A stretch of DNA of 53,071 bases from Mansonella perstans. Its lineage: Eukaryota; Nematoda; Chromadorea; Rhabditida; Onchocercidae. Position 1 is the first letter of the stretch; every line of letters begins with the position of its first letter. Positions 25,664-32,786 of this stretch are shown here, piece after piece. A program made the position numbers and the translations under genes. The stretch spans positions 1-53,071 of the forward strand of contig JBAMDO010000295.1 of assembly GCA_037074765.1 (NCBI GenBank), in the 5' to 3' direction. Below the pieces are notes generated by a model. That model had not been told where the DNA came from. It searched no databases and saw only the letters and a list, made by a program, of their open reading frames with translations.

Positions 25664-25681
25664 TGGTGCCACGAGCCGGGA
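25664..25681 (+). other. tRNA primer-binding site, left outer element
   Basis: TGGTGCCACGAGCCGGGA follows the LTR end by nine bases and begins TGG, complementary to a tRNA CCA end. The implied primer ends TCGTGGC-A-CCA. I could not match it to a specific isoacceptor from memory. Identical sites occur at 27905-27922 and 30436-30453 on the minus strand. Confidence 0.72.
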
Positions 25682-25690
25682 GCGTACGAA

Positions 25691-25927
25691 ATGTCGACCT
25701 CACTCAATCAATCAGCGCAGCGAGCGATCGAAAGAATAATCGAACTTCTGGAAGAAATGAAGAAGCTCGATTTATCACAACCAGATCGAAACTTGCCATT
25801 GGAAGAACAGAAAAGGCAATATGAACACAAGAAACGAATGGTGAAAGACAAAGCTAATCGATTGGAGATGAACGTTAGCAACTTGGAAACGATTAATCAA
25901 AAATGGCTGAATCTCATACAACACACC
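25691..25927 (+). pseudogene. 5' fragment of gag (79 codons), left outer element
   Basis: It starts at ATG 10 bases after the primer-binding site with MSTSLNQSAQRAIERIIELL, a predicted coiled-coil or helical N-terminus shared with the inner gag. The homology stops exactly at 25928, where the terminus TGTCGTGG of the inner LTR begins. The frame then runs a few codons into LTR sequence and stops. The mirror copy lies at 30190-30426. Confidence 0.82.
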
Positions 25928-26351
25928 TGTCGTGGAATTTTTTACGAGTGGTCAACTTGTGGATAATGTTTCCTAAAGTTTGTTTAGGAATTGTGATGAT
26001 GGTACACTTGTTTGTGTATGTGTGGTGGAGAATGGTGATTTGATTTGTGATAAACCTCAAACTTGGTTATTTAAACGTCGTGTTGAGTTGCGTTGAGTGA
26101 ATTGTGGGGATTTGAGTTGGATTGTGATCACACCTCAAACTTGGGTAATTAAACCGTTTATTAATAACATTAACAAACATGAATTATAATGATAATACAC
26201 GAAAACGCGAAGTAATACACGAAACGTGAAGTAAATCGTATAATAAAAGTTGATATAATAAAAAGGGAGGAGCTGGATAGATACCAACCAGTCTGGAACT
26301 GTTGGGAGCATTAACTGATGCTTGTTGAAGATTTGACAGTTTATATATGGG
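25928..26351 (-). mobile_element. Inner LTR (family B), left copy, minus orientation, 5'-truncated
   Basis: Read on the minus strand, it runs from a TATATAAA box near 26340-26347 through AATAAA to the terminus CCACGACA at 25928. The expected TGTCGCG start is missing, because the LTR is joined directly to the protease fragment. It contains the exact SL1 sequence (26134-26155, minus strand) and a degenerate second copy (26056-26077). Confidence 0.75.
26134..26155 (-). promoter_or_regulatory. Exact 22-nt SL1 sequence in inner LTR, left arm
   Basis: All 22 bases match the nematode SL1 leader on the minus strand, in gag sense. It is preceded by AATAAAC and followed by GTGTGATCAC. This is the mirror of 29962-29983. 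Confidence 0.85.
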
Positions 26352-27895
26352 GACTACTGGCTAACTTTTTTGTGATGAATGATGATTGGGAGCCTGGATC
26401 GAATAATACGAAGGCGTCTTCTTGGATCTCCGGCTTATTTGGGTTGACTGCTTCGATTTCTTTGCATATTAATAGAACCTTCTTGCCTTGGTGGCTAATT
26501 TGGTTGATTTAGTGAATTTGTGATGATTGTCGAATTTGTTTCTTCTTTGCTGGATCCATCATTGGTCGAGCAGTATTTCTCGTAGCATAATGCCGTACTA
26601 TGTTGGCCTTTACAATGGAAACATGTGCGTTTCCTTTGATTGCAGTCAATTGTTGCATGCTTCGTACGGAAGCAGTTAGTGCACGCCTTGAGTTCCTTCA
26701 GGCGTTCGTATCGTTGTTTGGCCGTAGTGTACTTTGGGCATTCGTTATCCCAGTGGTTTTCGTTGCAAAATATACAAGGTCTTTTTTCCTTGTTGACCTT
26801 TGAATTATTGCTTGACTGAGGGTTTTTACCTCATTTGATTGTTTTGTTATGAATAGGACAGAGGTTCCTCTTTCCCTTTGAGAATGAACCACTCTGATTG
26901 GCATTGGTTCCTGTTGAGGTTTTTGACTTCTACTCACTTTTTCGCTTCTGTGAATTGATGTCGTTAGGAATTTTCGTAAACTACTTACTGACCAGGATTC
27001 CTTTTCTTCCTTCATCTGGTAGACCCTTTCCAGAATCAATGGTGGGAGTATATTTTCGACTATTGTTTCTATACTGGAATGTTCCAGATTCTCGCCATTG
27101 CTTCTAGTTGTCGAAGAATTTTTTCCATTGCTTCGACTCTTGTTTTCCATTCCTTATCGTTGCGTTGAATGGAATGAGTTCACTATATAACGATTTCTTG
27201 ATGGTTGCTTGATTACCATATTTTTCTATTAAAACTTGTCTCATTATTTCATAGTTCTCAGGAGCTACATCGAATCCTCTTATTGTTTCCAATGCTTCTC
27301 CTTTTAAACATGATATCAAATAAGTAATTTTTTGAATATCTGGGATTTCTTGATGGTGTATAGATGAATTGAAACTGTTCCAGAATTCTCTCAAAAGCCT
27401 TATGTCTCCACTAAAGGTTGGTAGTGGTAGCTTTGGTAGATTTGTTGTTGAATGACTAACAGGTGAAGGTTTAGCCATTGTCTCCTCCATGGTAACCAAT
27501 GACCTTTCTTCTTGAAAGGCTATTTCCAAATCGTTATATAATGAATTAAGAGTGATAACAGCTTCTCTACCCTTATACATCATGCGTAACATACCATCTT
27601 TGTCATTGACCATTTTCTCATATTTATCTTCTTCCTCTTTCTTCTTTCCAATCATGCTGGTGTTCTCTATGAGATCCAGCCATCTTCGATTGATCGCTTC
27701 CAAGTTGTTGACACATGTCTCCAGTCGAATAGCTTTGTCCTTTACCATTCGTTTCTTATGTTCGTATTGTCTTTTTTGTTCTTCGAATGGTAAGTTTCGA
27801 TCTGGTTGTGATAAGTCGAGATTCTTTATTTCTTCCAGAAGTTCGATTATTCTTTCCATTGTTGGCAGCGCTGAGTAATGTAGTGCAGTCGACAT
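26352..27895 (-). pseudogene. Degenerate gag plus protease fragment, left arm
   Basis: This is the mirror of the intact gag at 28220-29623. It starts at ATG 27895 with the same N-terminus. Three single-base losses relative to the other arm break the frame: near 27172 (one C of CTCACTTCC), near 27091 (one C in the GCGAGAATC region) and near 26825 (one base of a T/A homopolymer). The zinc-knuckle region and the protease fragment remain recognisable in shifted frames down to about 26352. A few substitutions also differ, such as RLLREFW for RLWREFW. The 18-nt primer-binding site lies at 27905-27922. Confidence 0.8.
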
Positions 27896-27929
27896 ATCGA
27901 ACGTTCCCGGCTCGTGGCACCAAAATTTT

Positions 27930-28213
27930 TGTCGTGGAAGTTTTTATGAGTGGTCAATTTATGGTTAGTGTTTCCTAAAGTTTGTTTAGGAATTGTGTTG
28001 ATGGTACACTTAATTGTGTATGTGTAGTGGAGAATGCTGATTTGATTATGATAACCTCAAACTTGGTTATTTAAACGTCGTGTTGAGTTGCGTTGAGTGA
28101 ATTGTGGGGATTTGAGTTGGAAACCGTTTATTAATAACATTAACAAACACGAATTATAATGATAATACATGAAAACGCGAAGTAATACACGAAACGTGAA
28201 GTAAATCGTATAA
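27930..28213 (-). mobile_element. Central LTR B remnant at the palindrome centre
   Basis: It runs from the LTR terminus TGTCGTGG at 27930 to GTATAA at 28213, where it is truncated and joined to sequence just upstream of the right gag ATG. It has lost about 30 bp containing the exact SL1 copy: GAGTTGG is joined to AAACCGTTTATT. It keeps only the degenerate SL-like copy (28056-28077). It is the single-copy, asymmetric spacer between the two arms, and only the left gag has its primer-binding site here. Confidence 0.75.
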
Positions 28214-28219
28214 ATCGAT

Positions 28220-29623
28220 ATGTCGACTGCACTACATTACTCAGCGCTGCCAACAATGGAAAGAATAATCGAACTTCTGGAAGAAATAAAGAATCTCGAC
28301 TTATCACAACCAGATCGAAACTTACCATTCGAAGAACAAAAAAGACAATACGAACATAAGAAACGAATGGTAAAGGACAAAGCTATTCGACTGGAGACAT
28401 GTGTCAACAACTTGGAAGCGATCAATCGAAGATGGCTGGATCTCATAGAGAACACCAGCATGATTGGAAAGAAGAAAGAGGAAGAAGATAAATATGAGAA
28501 AATGGTCAACGACAAAGATGGTATGTTACGCATGATGTATAAGGGTAGAGAAGCTGTTATCACTCTTAATTCATTATATAACGATTTGAAAATAGCCTTT
28601 CAAGAAGAAAGGTCATTGGTTACCATGGAGGAGAAAATGGCTAAACCTTCACCTGTTAGTCATTCAACAACAAATCTACCAAAGCTACCACTACCAACCT
28701 TTAGTGGAGACATAAGGCTTTGGAGAGAATTCTGGAACAGTTTCAATTCATCTATACACCATCAAGAAATCCCAGATATTCAAAAAATTACTTATTTGAT
28801 ATCATGTTTAAAAGGAGAAGCATTGGAAACAATAAGAGGATTCGATGTAGCTCCTGAGAACTATGAAATAATGAGACAAGTTTTAATAGAAAAATATGGT
28901 AATCAAGCAACCATCAAGAAATCGTTATATAGTGAACTCACTTCCATTCAACGCAACGATAAGGAATGGAAAACAAGAGTCGAAGCAATGGAAAAAATTC
29001 TTCGACAACTAGAAGCAATGGGCGAGAATCTGGAACATTCCAGTATAGAAACAATAGTCGAAAATATACTCCCACCATTGATTCTGGAAAGGGTCTACCA
29101 GATGAAGGAAGAAAAGGAATCCTGGTCAGTAAGTAGTTTACGAAAATTCCTAACGACATCAATTCACAGAAGCGAAAAAGTGAGTAGAAGTCAAAAACCT
29201 CAACAGGAACCAATGCCAATCAGAGTGGTTCATTCTCAAAGGGAAAGAGGAACCTCTGTCCTATTCATAACAAAACAATCAAATGAGGTAAAAAACCCTC
29301 AGTCAAGCAATAATTCAAAGGTCAACAAGGAAAAAAGACCTTGTATATTTTGCAACGAAAACCACTGGGATAACGAATGCCCAAAGTACACTACGGCCAA
29401 ACAACGATACGAACGCCTGAAGGAACTCAAGGCGTGCACTAACTGCTTCCGTACGAAGCATGCAACAATTGACTGCAATCAAAGGAAACGCACATGTTTC
29501 CATTGTAAAGGCCAACATAGTACGGCATTATGCTACGAGAAATACTGCTCGACCAATGATGGATCCAGCAAAGAAGAAACAAATTCGACAATCATCACAA
29601 ATTCACTAAATCAACCAAATTAG
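28220..29623 (+). CDS. Intact Gag-like protein of BEL/Pao retrotransposon (467 residues)
   Basis: This is an uninterrupted frame starting MSTALHYSALPTMERIIELL. A helical/coiled-coil N-terminal half is followed by a DUF1759-like segment around residues 155-240 (LPLPTFSGDIRLWREFWNSF..., KITYLISCLKGEAL). Three CCHC zinc knuckles lie near the C-terminus: CIFCNENHWDNEC (375-387), CTNCFRTKHATIDC (406-419) and CFHCKGQHSTALC (426-438). This order is that of BEL/Pao capsid-nucleocapsid polyproteins, which package element RNA. There is no LTR or primer-binding site of its own immediately upstream. The ATG is fused six bases after the truncated central LTR, which reads in the other direction. Whether it is expressed is unknown. 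Confidence 0.88.
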   Translation: MSTALHYSALPTMERIIELLEEIKNLDLSQPDRNLPFEEQKRQYEHKKRMVKDKAIRLETCVNNLEAINRRWLDLIENTSMIGKKKEEEDKYEKMVNDKDGMLRMMYKGREAVITLNSLYNDLKIAFQEERSLVTMEEKMAKPSPVSHSTTNLPKLPLPTFSGDIRLWREFWNSFNSSIHHQEIPDIQKITYLISCLKGEALETIRGFDVAPENYEIMRQVLIEKYGNQATIKKSLYSELTSIQRNDKEWKTRVEAMEKILRQLEAMGENLEHSSIETIVENILPPLILERVYQMKEEKESWSVSSLRKFLTTSIHRSEKVSRSQKPQQEPMPIRVVHSQRERGTSVLFITKQSNEVKNPQSSNNSKVNKEKRPCIFCNENHWDNECPKYTTAKQRYERLKELKACTNCFRTKHATIDCNQRKRTCFHCKGQHSTALCYEKYCSTNDGSSKEETNSTIITNSLNQPN

Positions 29624-29624
29624 C

Positions 29625-29777
29625 CACCAAGGCAAGAAGGTTCTATTAATATGCAAAGAAATCGAAGCAGTCAACCCAAATAAGCCGGAGATCCAAGAAG
29701 ACGCCTTCGTATTATTCGATCCAGGCTCCCAATCATCATTCATCACAAAAAAGTTAGCCAGTAGTCCCCATATATAA
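29625..29777 (+). pseudogene. Aspartic protease N-terminal fragment of BEL/Pao pol
   Basis: In the +1 frame relative to gag, about 45 codons read HQGKKVLLICKEIEAVNPNK ... FVLFDPGSQSSFITKKLA, with the retropepsin-like F-D-x-G-S active-site motif. The frame then enters LTR sequence and stops at TAA 29775-29777. The rest of protease, reverse transcriptase, RNase H and integrase are absent, through an internal deletion that also removed the start of the 3' LTR. Confidence 0.78.
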
Positions 29778-29778
29778 A
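29771..29778 (+). promoter_or_regulatory. TATA box of inner LTR
   Basis: TATATAAA lies about 185 bases upstream of the polyadenylation signal, in the order expected for U3 then R. The same box is present in the left LTRs but deleted in the right outer LTR. Confidence 0.55.
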
Positions 29779-29954
29779 CTGTCAAATCTTCAACAAGCAT
29801 CAGTTAATGCTCCCAACAGTTCCAGACTGGTTGGTATCTATCCAGCTCCTCCTTTTTATTATATCAACTTTTATTATACGATTTACTTCACGTTTCGTGT
29901 ATTACTTCGCGTTTTCGTGTATTATCATTATAATTCATGTTTGTTAATGTTATT

Positions 29955-29960
29955 AATAAA
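29955..29960 (+). terminator. Polyadenylation signal of inner LTR
   Basis: AATAAA lies one base before the SL1 sequence. In LTR A the signal abuts the SL1-like sequence with no gap. Cleavage 10-25 nt downstream would fall within or just after SL1. Confidence 0.6.
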
Positions 29961-29961
29961 C

Positions 29962-29983
29962 GGTTTAATTACCCAAGTTTGAG
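29962..29983 (+). promoter_or_regulatory. Exact 22-nt SL1 spliced-leader sequence inside the LTR
   Basis: GGTTTAATTACCCAAGTTTG followed by AG equals nematode SL1 in full, and is followed by GT as in an SL RNA gene splice donor. The downstream sequence (GTGTGATCACAATCC) does not resemble the rest of an SL RNA and has no obvious Sm site, so this is not an SL RNA gene. Orientation is the gag sense. Confidence 0.9.
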
Positions 29984-30039
29984 GTGTGATCACAATCCAA
30001 CTCAAATCCCCACAATTCACTCAACGCAACTCAACACGA

Positions 30040-30061
30040 CGTTTAAATAACCAAGTTTGAG
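30040..30061 (+). promoter_or_regulatory. Second, degenerate SL1-like copy in inner LTR
   Basis: CGTTTAAATAACCAAGTTTG followed by AG matches SL1 at 19 of 22 positions and is again followed by GT. It lies 78 bases after the exact copy. The mirror is at 26056-26077 and the central LTR copy is at 28056-28077 (minus). Confidence 0.65.
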
Positions 30062-30189
30062 GTTTATCACAAATCAAATCACCATTCTCCACCACACATA
30101 CACAAACAAGTGTACCATCATCACAATTCCTAAACAAACTTTAGGAAACATTATCCACAAGTTGACCACTCGTAAAAAATTCCACGACA

Positions 30190-30426
30190 GGTGTGTTGTA
30201 TGAGATTCAGCCATTTTTGATTAATCGTTTCCAAGTTGCTAACGTTCATCTCCAATCGATTAGCTTTGTCTTTCACCATTCGTTTCTTGTGTTCATATTG
30301 CCTTTTCTGTTCTTCCAATGGCAAGTTTCGATCTGGTTGTGATAAATCGAGCTTCTTCATTTCTTCCAGAAGTTCGATTATTCTTTCGATCGCTCGCTGC
30401 GCTGATTGATTGAGTGAGGTCGACAT
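30190..30426 (-). pseudogene. 5' fragment of gag (79 codons), right outer element
   Basis: This is the mirror of 25691-25927, with the same MSTSLNQSAQ start at 30426 and the same abrupt end at the LTR B terminus. The primer-binding site is at 30436-30453. Confidence 0.82.
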
Positions 30427-30435
30427 TTCGTACGC

Positions 30436-30453
30436 TCCCGGCTCGTGGCACCA
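30436..30453 (-). other. tRNA primer-binding site, right outer element
   Basis: This is the same 18 bases as at 25664-25681, on the minus strand, placed between the outer LTR end at 30463 and the gag ATG at 30426. Confidence 0.72.
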
Positions 30454-30462
30454 AAAAATTTC

Positions 30463-30991
30463 TGTTGGGAAAGTTTGTATGAGAGGTCAACTGTTAGCCA
30501 ATATTTCCCAACGTTTTGATCAGGGATTGTTGTGTTGGGTTGAATTGATTGTGGTTTGGATTAAATTTGTGTGATTGCGGGAACACCTCAAACTTGGTTA
30601 ATTAAACCTTTATTAAAAACCATTAACTAACGCGAATTATAATGATAACACGAAAAACGCGAGGCAAATCGAATAAGAAAAAGTTAATACAATAAAAGGG
30701 GGTGCTGGATTGATGCCAACCAGGCTGGAGATAATGAAAGCATTTAATGGTGCTTGTGGAAGATTGACGAAGATGAGGTGTTTACTACAATGGACCAAAG
30801 ATCATAATGGTAGTAGAGGAATGATAGTTGATAGGGAGAAGATGCGGTGATTAATGATTTTAATACAATGGATCAAAGATCATAATGAATGTAAATAAAA
30901 CAAATGAAGAATGAGATAATTGATGAATCATGGAAAATATTCCCTTTTAATTTGTATAAAATTTATTTTAATTTTCGCGATTTTCGCGACA
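30463..30991 (-). mobile_element. Outer LTR (family A), right copy, minus orientation
   Basis: Read on the minus strand it starts TGTCGCGAAAATCGCG at 30991 and ends TTTCCCAACA at 30463. Compared with the left copy it lacks the solo-LTR insertion and has lost the TATA-containing TCCCCCATATATAAACT segment. It also has a partial duplication: CAATGGAYCAAAGATCATAATG near 30790 and again near 30869. The SL1-like sequence is at 30587-30608. Confidence 0.8.
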
Positions 30992-30996
30992 GGTCT
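30992..30996 (+). repeat. Right 5-bp target-site duplication (GGTCT)
   Basis: This is the partner of 24468-24472. The same GGTCT also starts a 31-bp tandem duplication (30992-31022 and from 31023) of flanking DNA. Confidence 0.78.
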
Positions 30997-31472
30997 ACCT
31001 TTATTCAATCTTATTAATACACGGTCTACCTTTATTCAATCTTAATTAATTTCATAAACTTTCAACTTTTTCTCATTTTACAAAATGTAATAGGAAAAAG
31101 CGCACACACACACACATATCAATGATCATTGTCTATTAAAGAAAAAAATAATCACTAAACCGGTCTCACTTAACTACAATTAAAAGCAATTAAAAATTGT
31201 AATTATTTTCAACAAAATTGATGCAAGTTGACGACGAAACCTTTTTGTTATTTTTTTATAAAATTTAAAAAAAAGTTTAAATCTCAAAAGTTGCATAAAG
31301 CATTTTTTCTCTACAACCCATTAAAAATGTATAATACTTTCAAGAGAAAGAGAAAAAAACAAATGGAATAGAAGAGAAGGATTGATGTGATATCATTTCA
31401 TTGGTAATTTCAAGATTTTCGAGACTTGTACAAATAATACTTCTACAAATCAGCAATGAATGTTATATTTTT

Positions 31473-31565
31473 TTAATCCAGAGAAAAAAGAGAAAAAAAG
31501 AAAAGAAAGGCAAGGGAGGAAAAAAAGAGGAGAGAAAAAAAGCAAAGAAAAAGAGGGAAAAAATA
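31473..31565 (+). repeat. Polypurine tract (GA-rich)
   Basis: About 90 bases are almost pure A/G (AGAGAAAAAAGAGAAAAAAA and similar). Such a tract could form triplex DNA; no other role is visible. Confidence 0.7.
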
Positions 31566-32786
31566 GAAATTGAAAATTTCAATTTTTAAGCAAATTTTAA
31601 AATGATGCAAGAAAAATTTGAAAAGAATCAAACAACATCTTAGCCAGAAAGAATGATGATGGAAAAACAAATGATGACGACAAATCGCCTTCATCGATAA
31701 GAAATGATTTACTTGTCCAAAAAAGAAGAAAGAAATGAACATTTTAACAAATACTTCCAACTTATGATTTAGTTTTTTTTTCCTTCCAAACTTTTCCATA
31801 AACAAACTTTAAAGTGTAAAGTTAAATGGAGTTTCTTTTTTTTGAAAAAAAATTTAAATGTGAATTCAAAAAAATTTATTTTAAAACAATTTTACACCTT
31901 TTTTTCAAAACATTTAATCAGTTTAATTTTTTGTAGGAATTTTGAAAAAAAGTCTTTTTATTTATATTTATCCTATATTGAAAGAAACTTTTAAATTTTC
32001 GAATTTTAAAAATAAAAAAATTTATTTTCCTTTAAATTTCCATTTTTTTTGGAATCCATTAATTAACTCTTCATTAATTATTAATTATTTCACTAATCAT
32101 TATTGTTTTTCTTTTTAAAAAGCTTAGAAAAAAGGATCTTTTTATCCTATTTATCCGAAAGACACTTTAGATTTTTTCAGGTATAAAAATTTATTCTCAA
32201 AAGTGGAACACAACAACTGCGGAATGCTTATGATGATAGTCTAGCCTGAATACTGTTAAACAAAATTTCGAACTTGCTAGTTGTTCATTCATTCACCATT
32301 TGCTTTTCACACTTTCTCTGCACCAATTTCTGACAATATCATAGCCAAAAATTAAGATGCAATACTTTCAAACTGAAAAAGACCAATCTGTATTCCATAT
32401 TGCATTTACATACGACCAATCTTGATTTTTAGGAATGATTCTTTTGTAAAATATGAATCCATTTCCATTTGCATATATATGGTCTCTCCATAGCCTATAG
32501 AATTTTGAAAAATTCTACTGAAAAAAAAAAGCACGAAAGAGTTTTAATGAAGAAAGTCAGCTTGTATTTGCAGTAATAATATGATTGGAGTATGCTAATA
32601 TTAATCCAATCAATATATCATATTTCATCCCTGATTTCTTGGTAATTGAATTGTTTATGTCAACCGTCAAGTCACAGTTATATCAGAAGTGAGACTGAAA
32701 TTGTTTATGCACAAAATAAATATATCACAGACGGAATTGGAATGGAAATGAAGAAGCCTAGATAAAAAGGACAATTAGGAAATAAT

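Larger units (their letters stand above)
29762..30189 (+). mobile_element. Inner LTR (family B), right copy, plus orientation, 5'-truncated
   Basis: It runs from about the CCCCATATATAAACTG promoter-like segment to the terminus TTCCACGACA at 30189, where gag fragment DNA of the outer element begins. Landmarks are TATATAAA 29771-29778, AATAAA 29955-29960, the exact SL1 sequence 29962-29983 and a degenerate SL copy 30040-30061. It is the mirror of 25928-26351. Confidence 0.78.
24473..30991. mobile_element. Giant inverted-repeat BEL/Pao LTR-retrotransposon composite with target-site duplication
   Basis: The 6519-bp unit starts TGTCGCGAAAATCGCGAAAA and ends with the reverse complement of that sequence. 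It is flanked by the direct duplication GGTCT (24468-24472 and 30992-30996). The two halves are mirror images: matching positions add to about 56115-56118 over roughly 25345-27899 and 28216-30773. Order on each arm from outside to centre: outer LTR (A), primer-binding site, 79 codons of gag, inner LTR (B) in the opposite orientation, protease fragment, then gag read back towards the outside. The centre holds a 284-bp LTR B remnant. No reverse transcriptase, RNase H or integrase is present, so the unit is non-autonomous. The gag type (DUF1759-like segment, three zinc knuckles) and the BEL/Pao assignment rest on family knowledge. Confidence 0.85.
30992..32786. other. Intergenic between the retroelement and the YccV-domain gene
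   Basis: It begins with a 31-bp tandem duplication (30992-31022, repeated from 31023) and a short (CA)n run near 31103-31116. A purine-rich tract lies at 31473-31565. The rest is AT-rich. The 3' UTR of the gene ending at 32787 should extend into the right end. I see no further gene. Confidence 0.55.

Noticed and set aside
27552..27878. Open frame antisense to gag, mirrored at 28237-28563
   Set aside because: It is the complement of the conserved gag coding sequence in both arms, has no family resemblance, and its openness follows from gag codon use.
29962..29983. Genuine SL RNA gene
   Set aside because: Only the 22-nt leader plus GT matches. The downstream sequence lacks SL RNA stem-loops and an Sm site, and the context is the R/U5 region of an LTR.
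24473..30991. Palindrome as an assembly or read artefact
   Set aside because: Fold-back read artefacts are symmetric through the flanks. Here the flanks differ, a direct target-site duplication is present, one arm has a private solo-LTR insertion, and the arms differ by indels and substitutions. Long reads would still be needed for proof.
24473..30991. Terminal-inverted-repeat DNA transposon
   Set aside because: The inverted termini are LTRs with TATA box, AATAAA and adjacent primer-binding sites, and the coding content is gag with zinc knuckles. No transposase is present.
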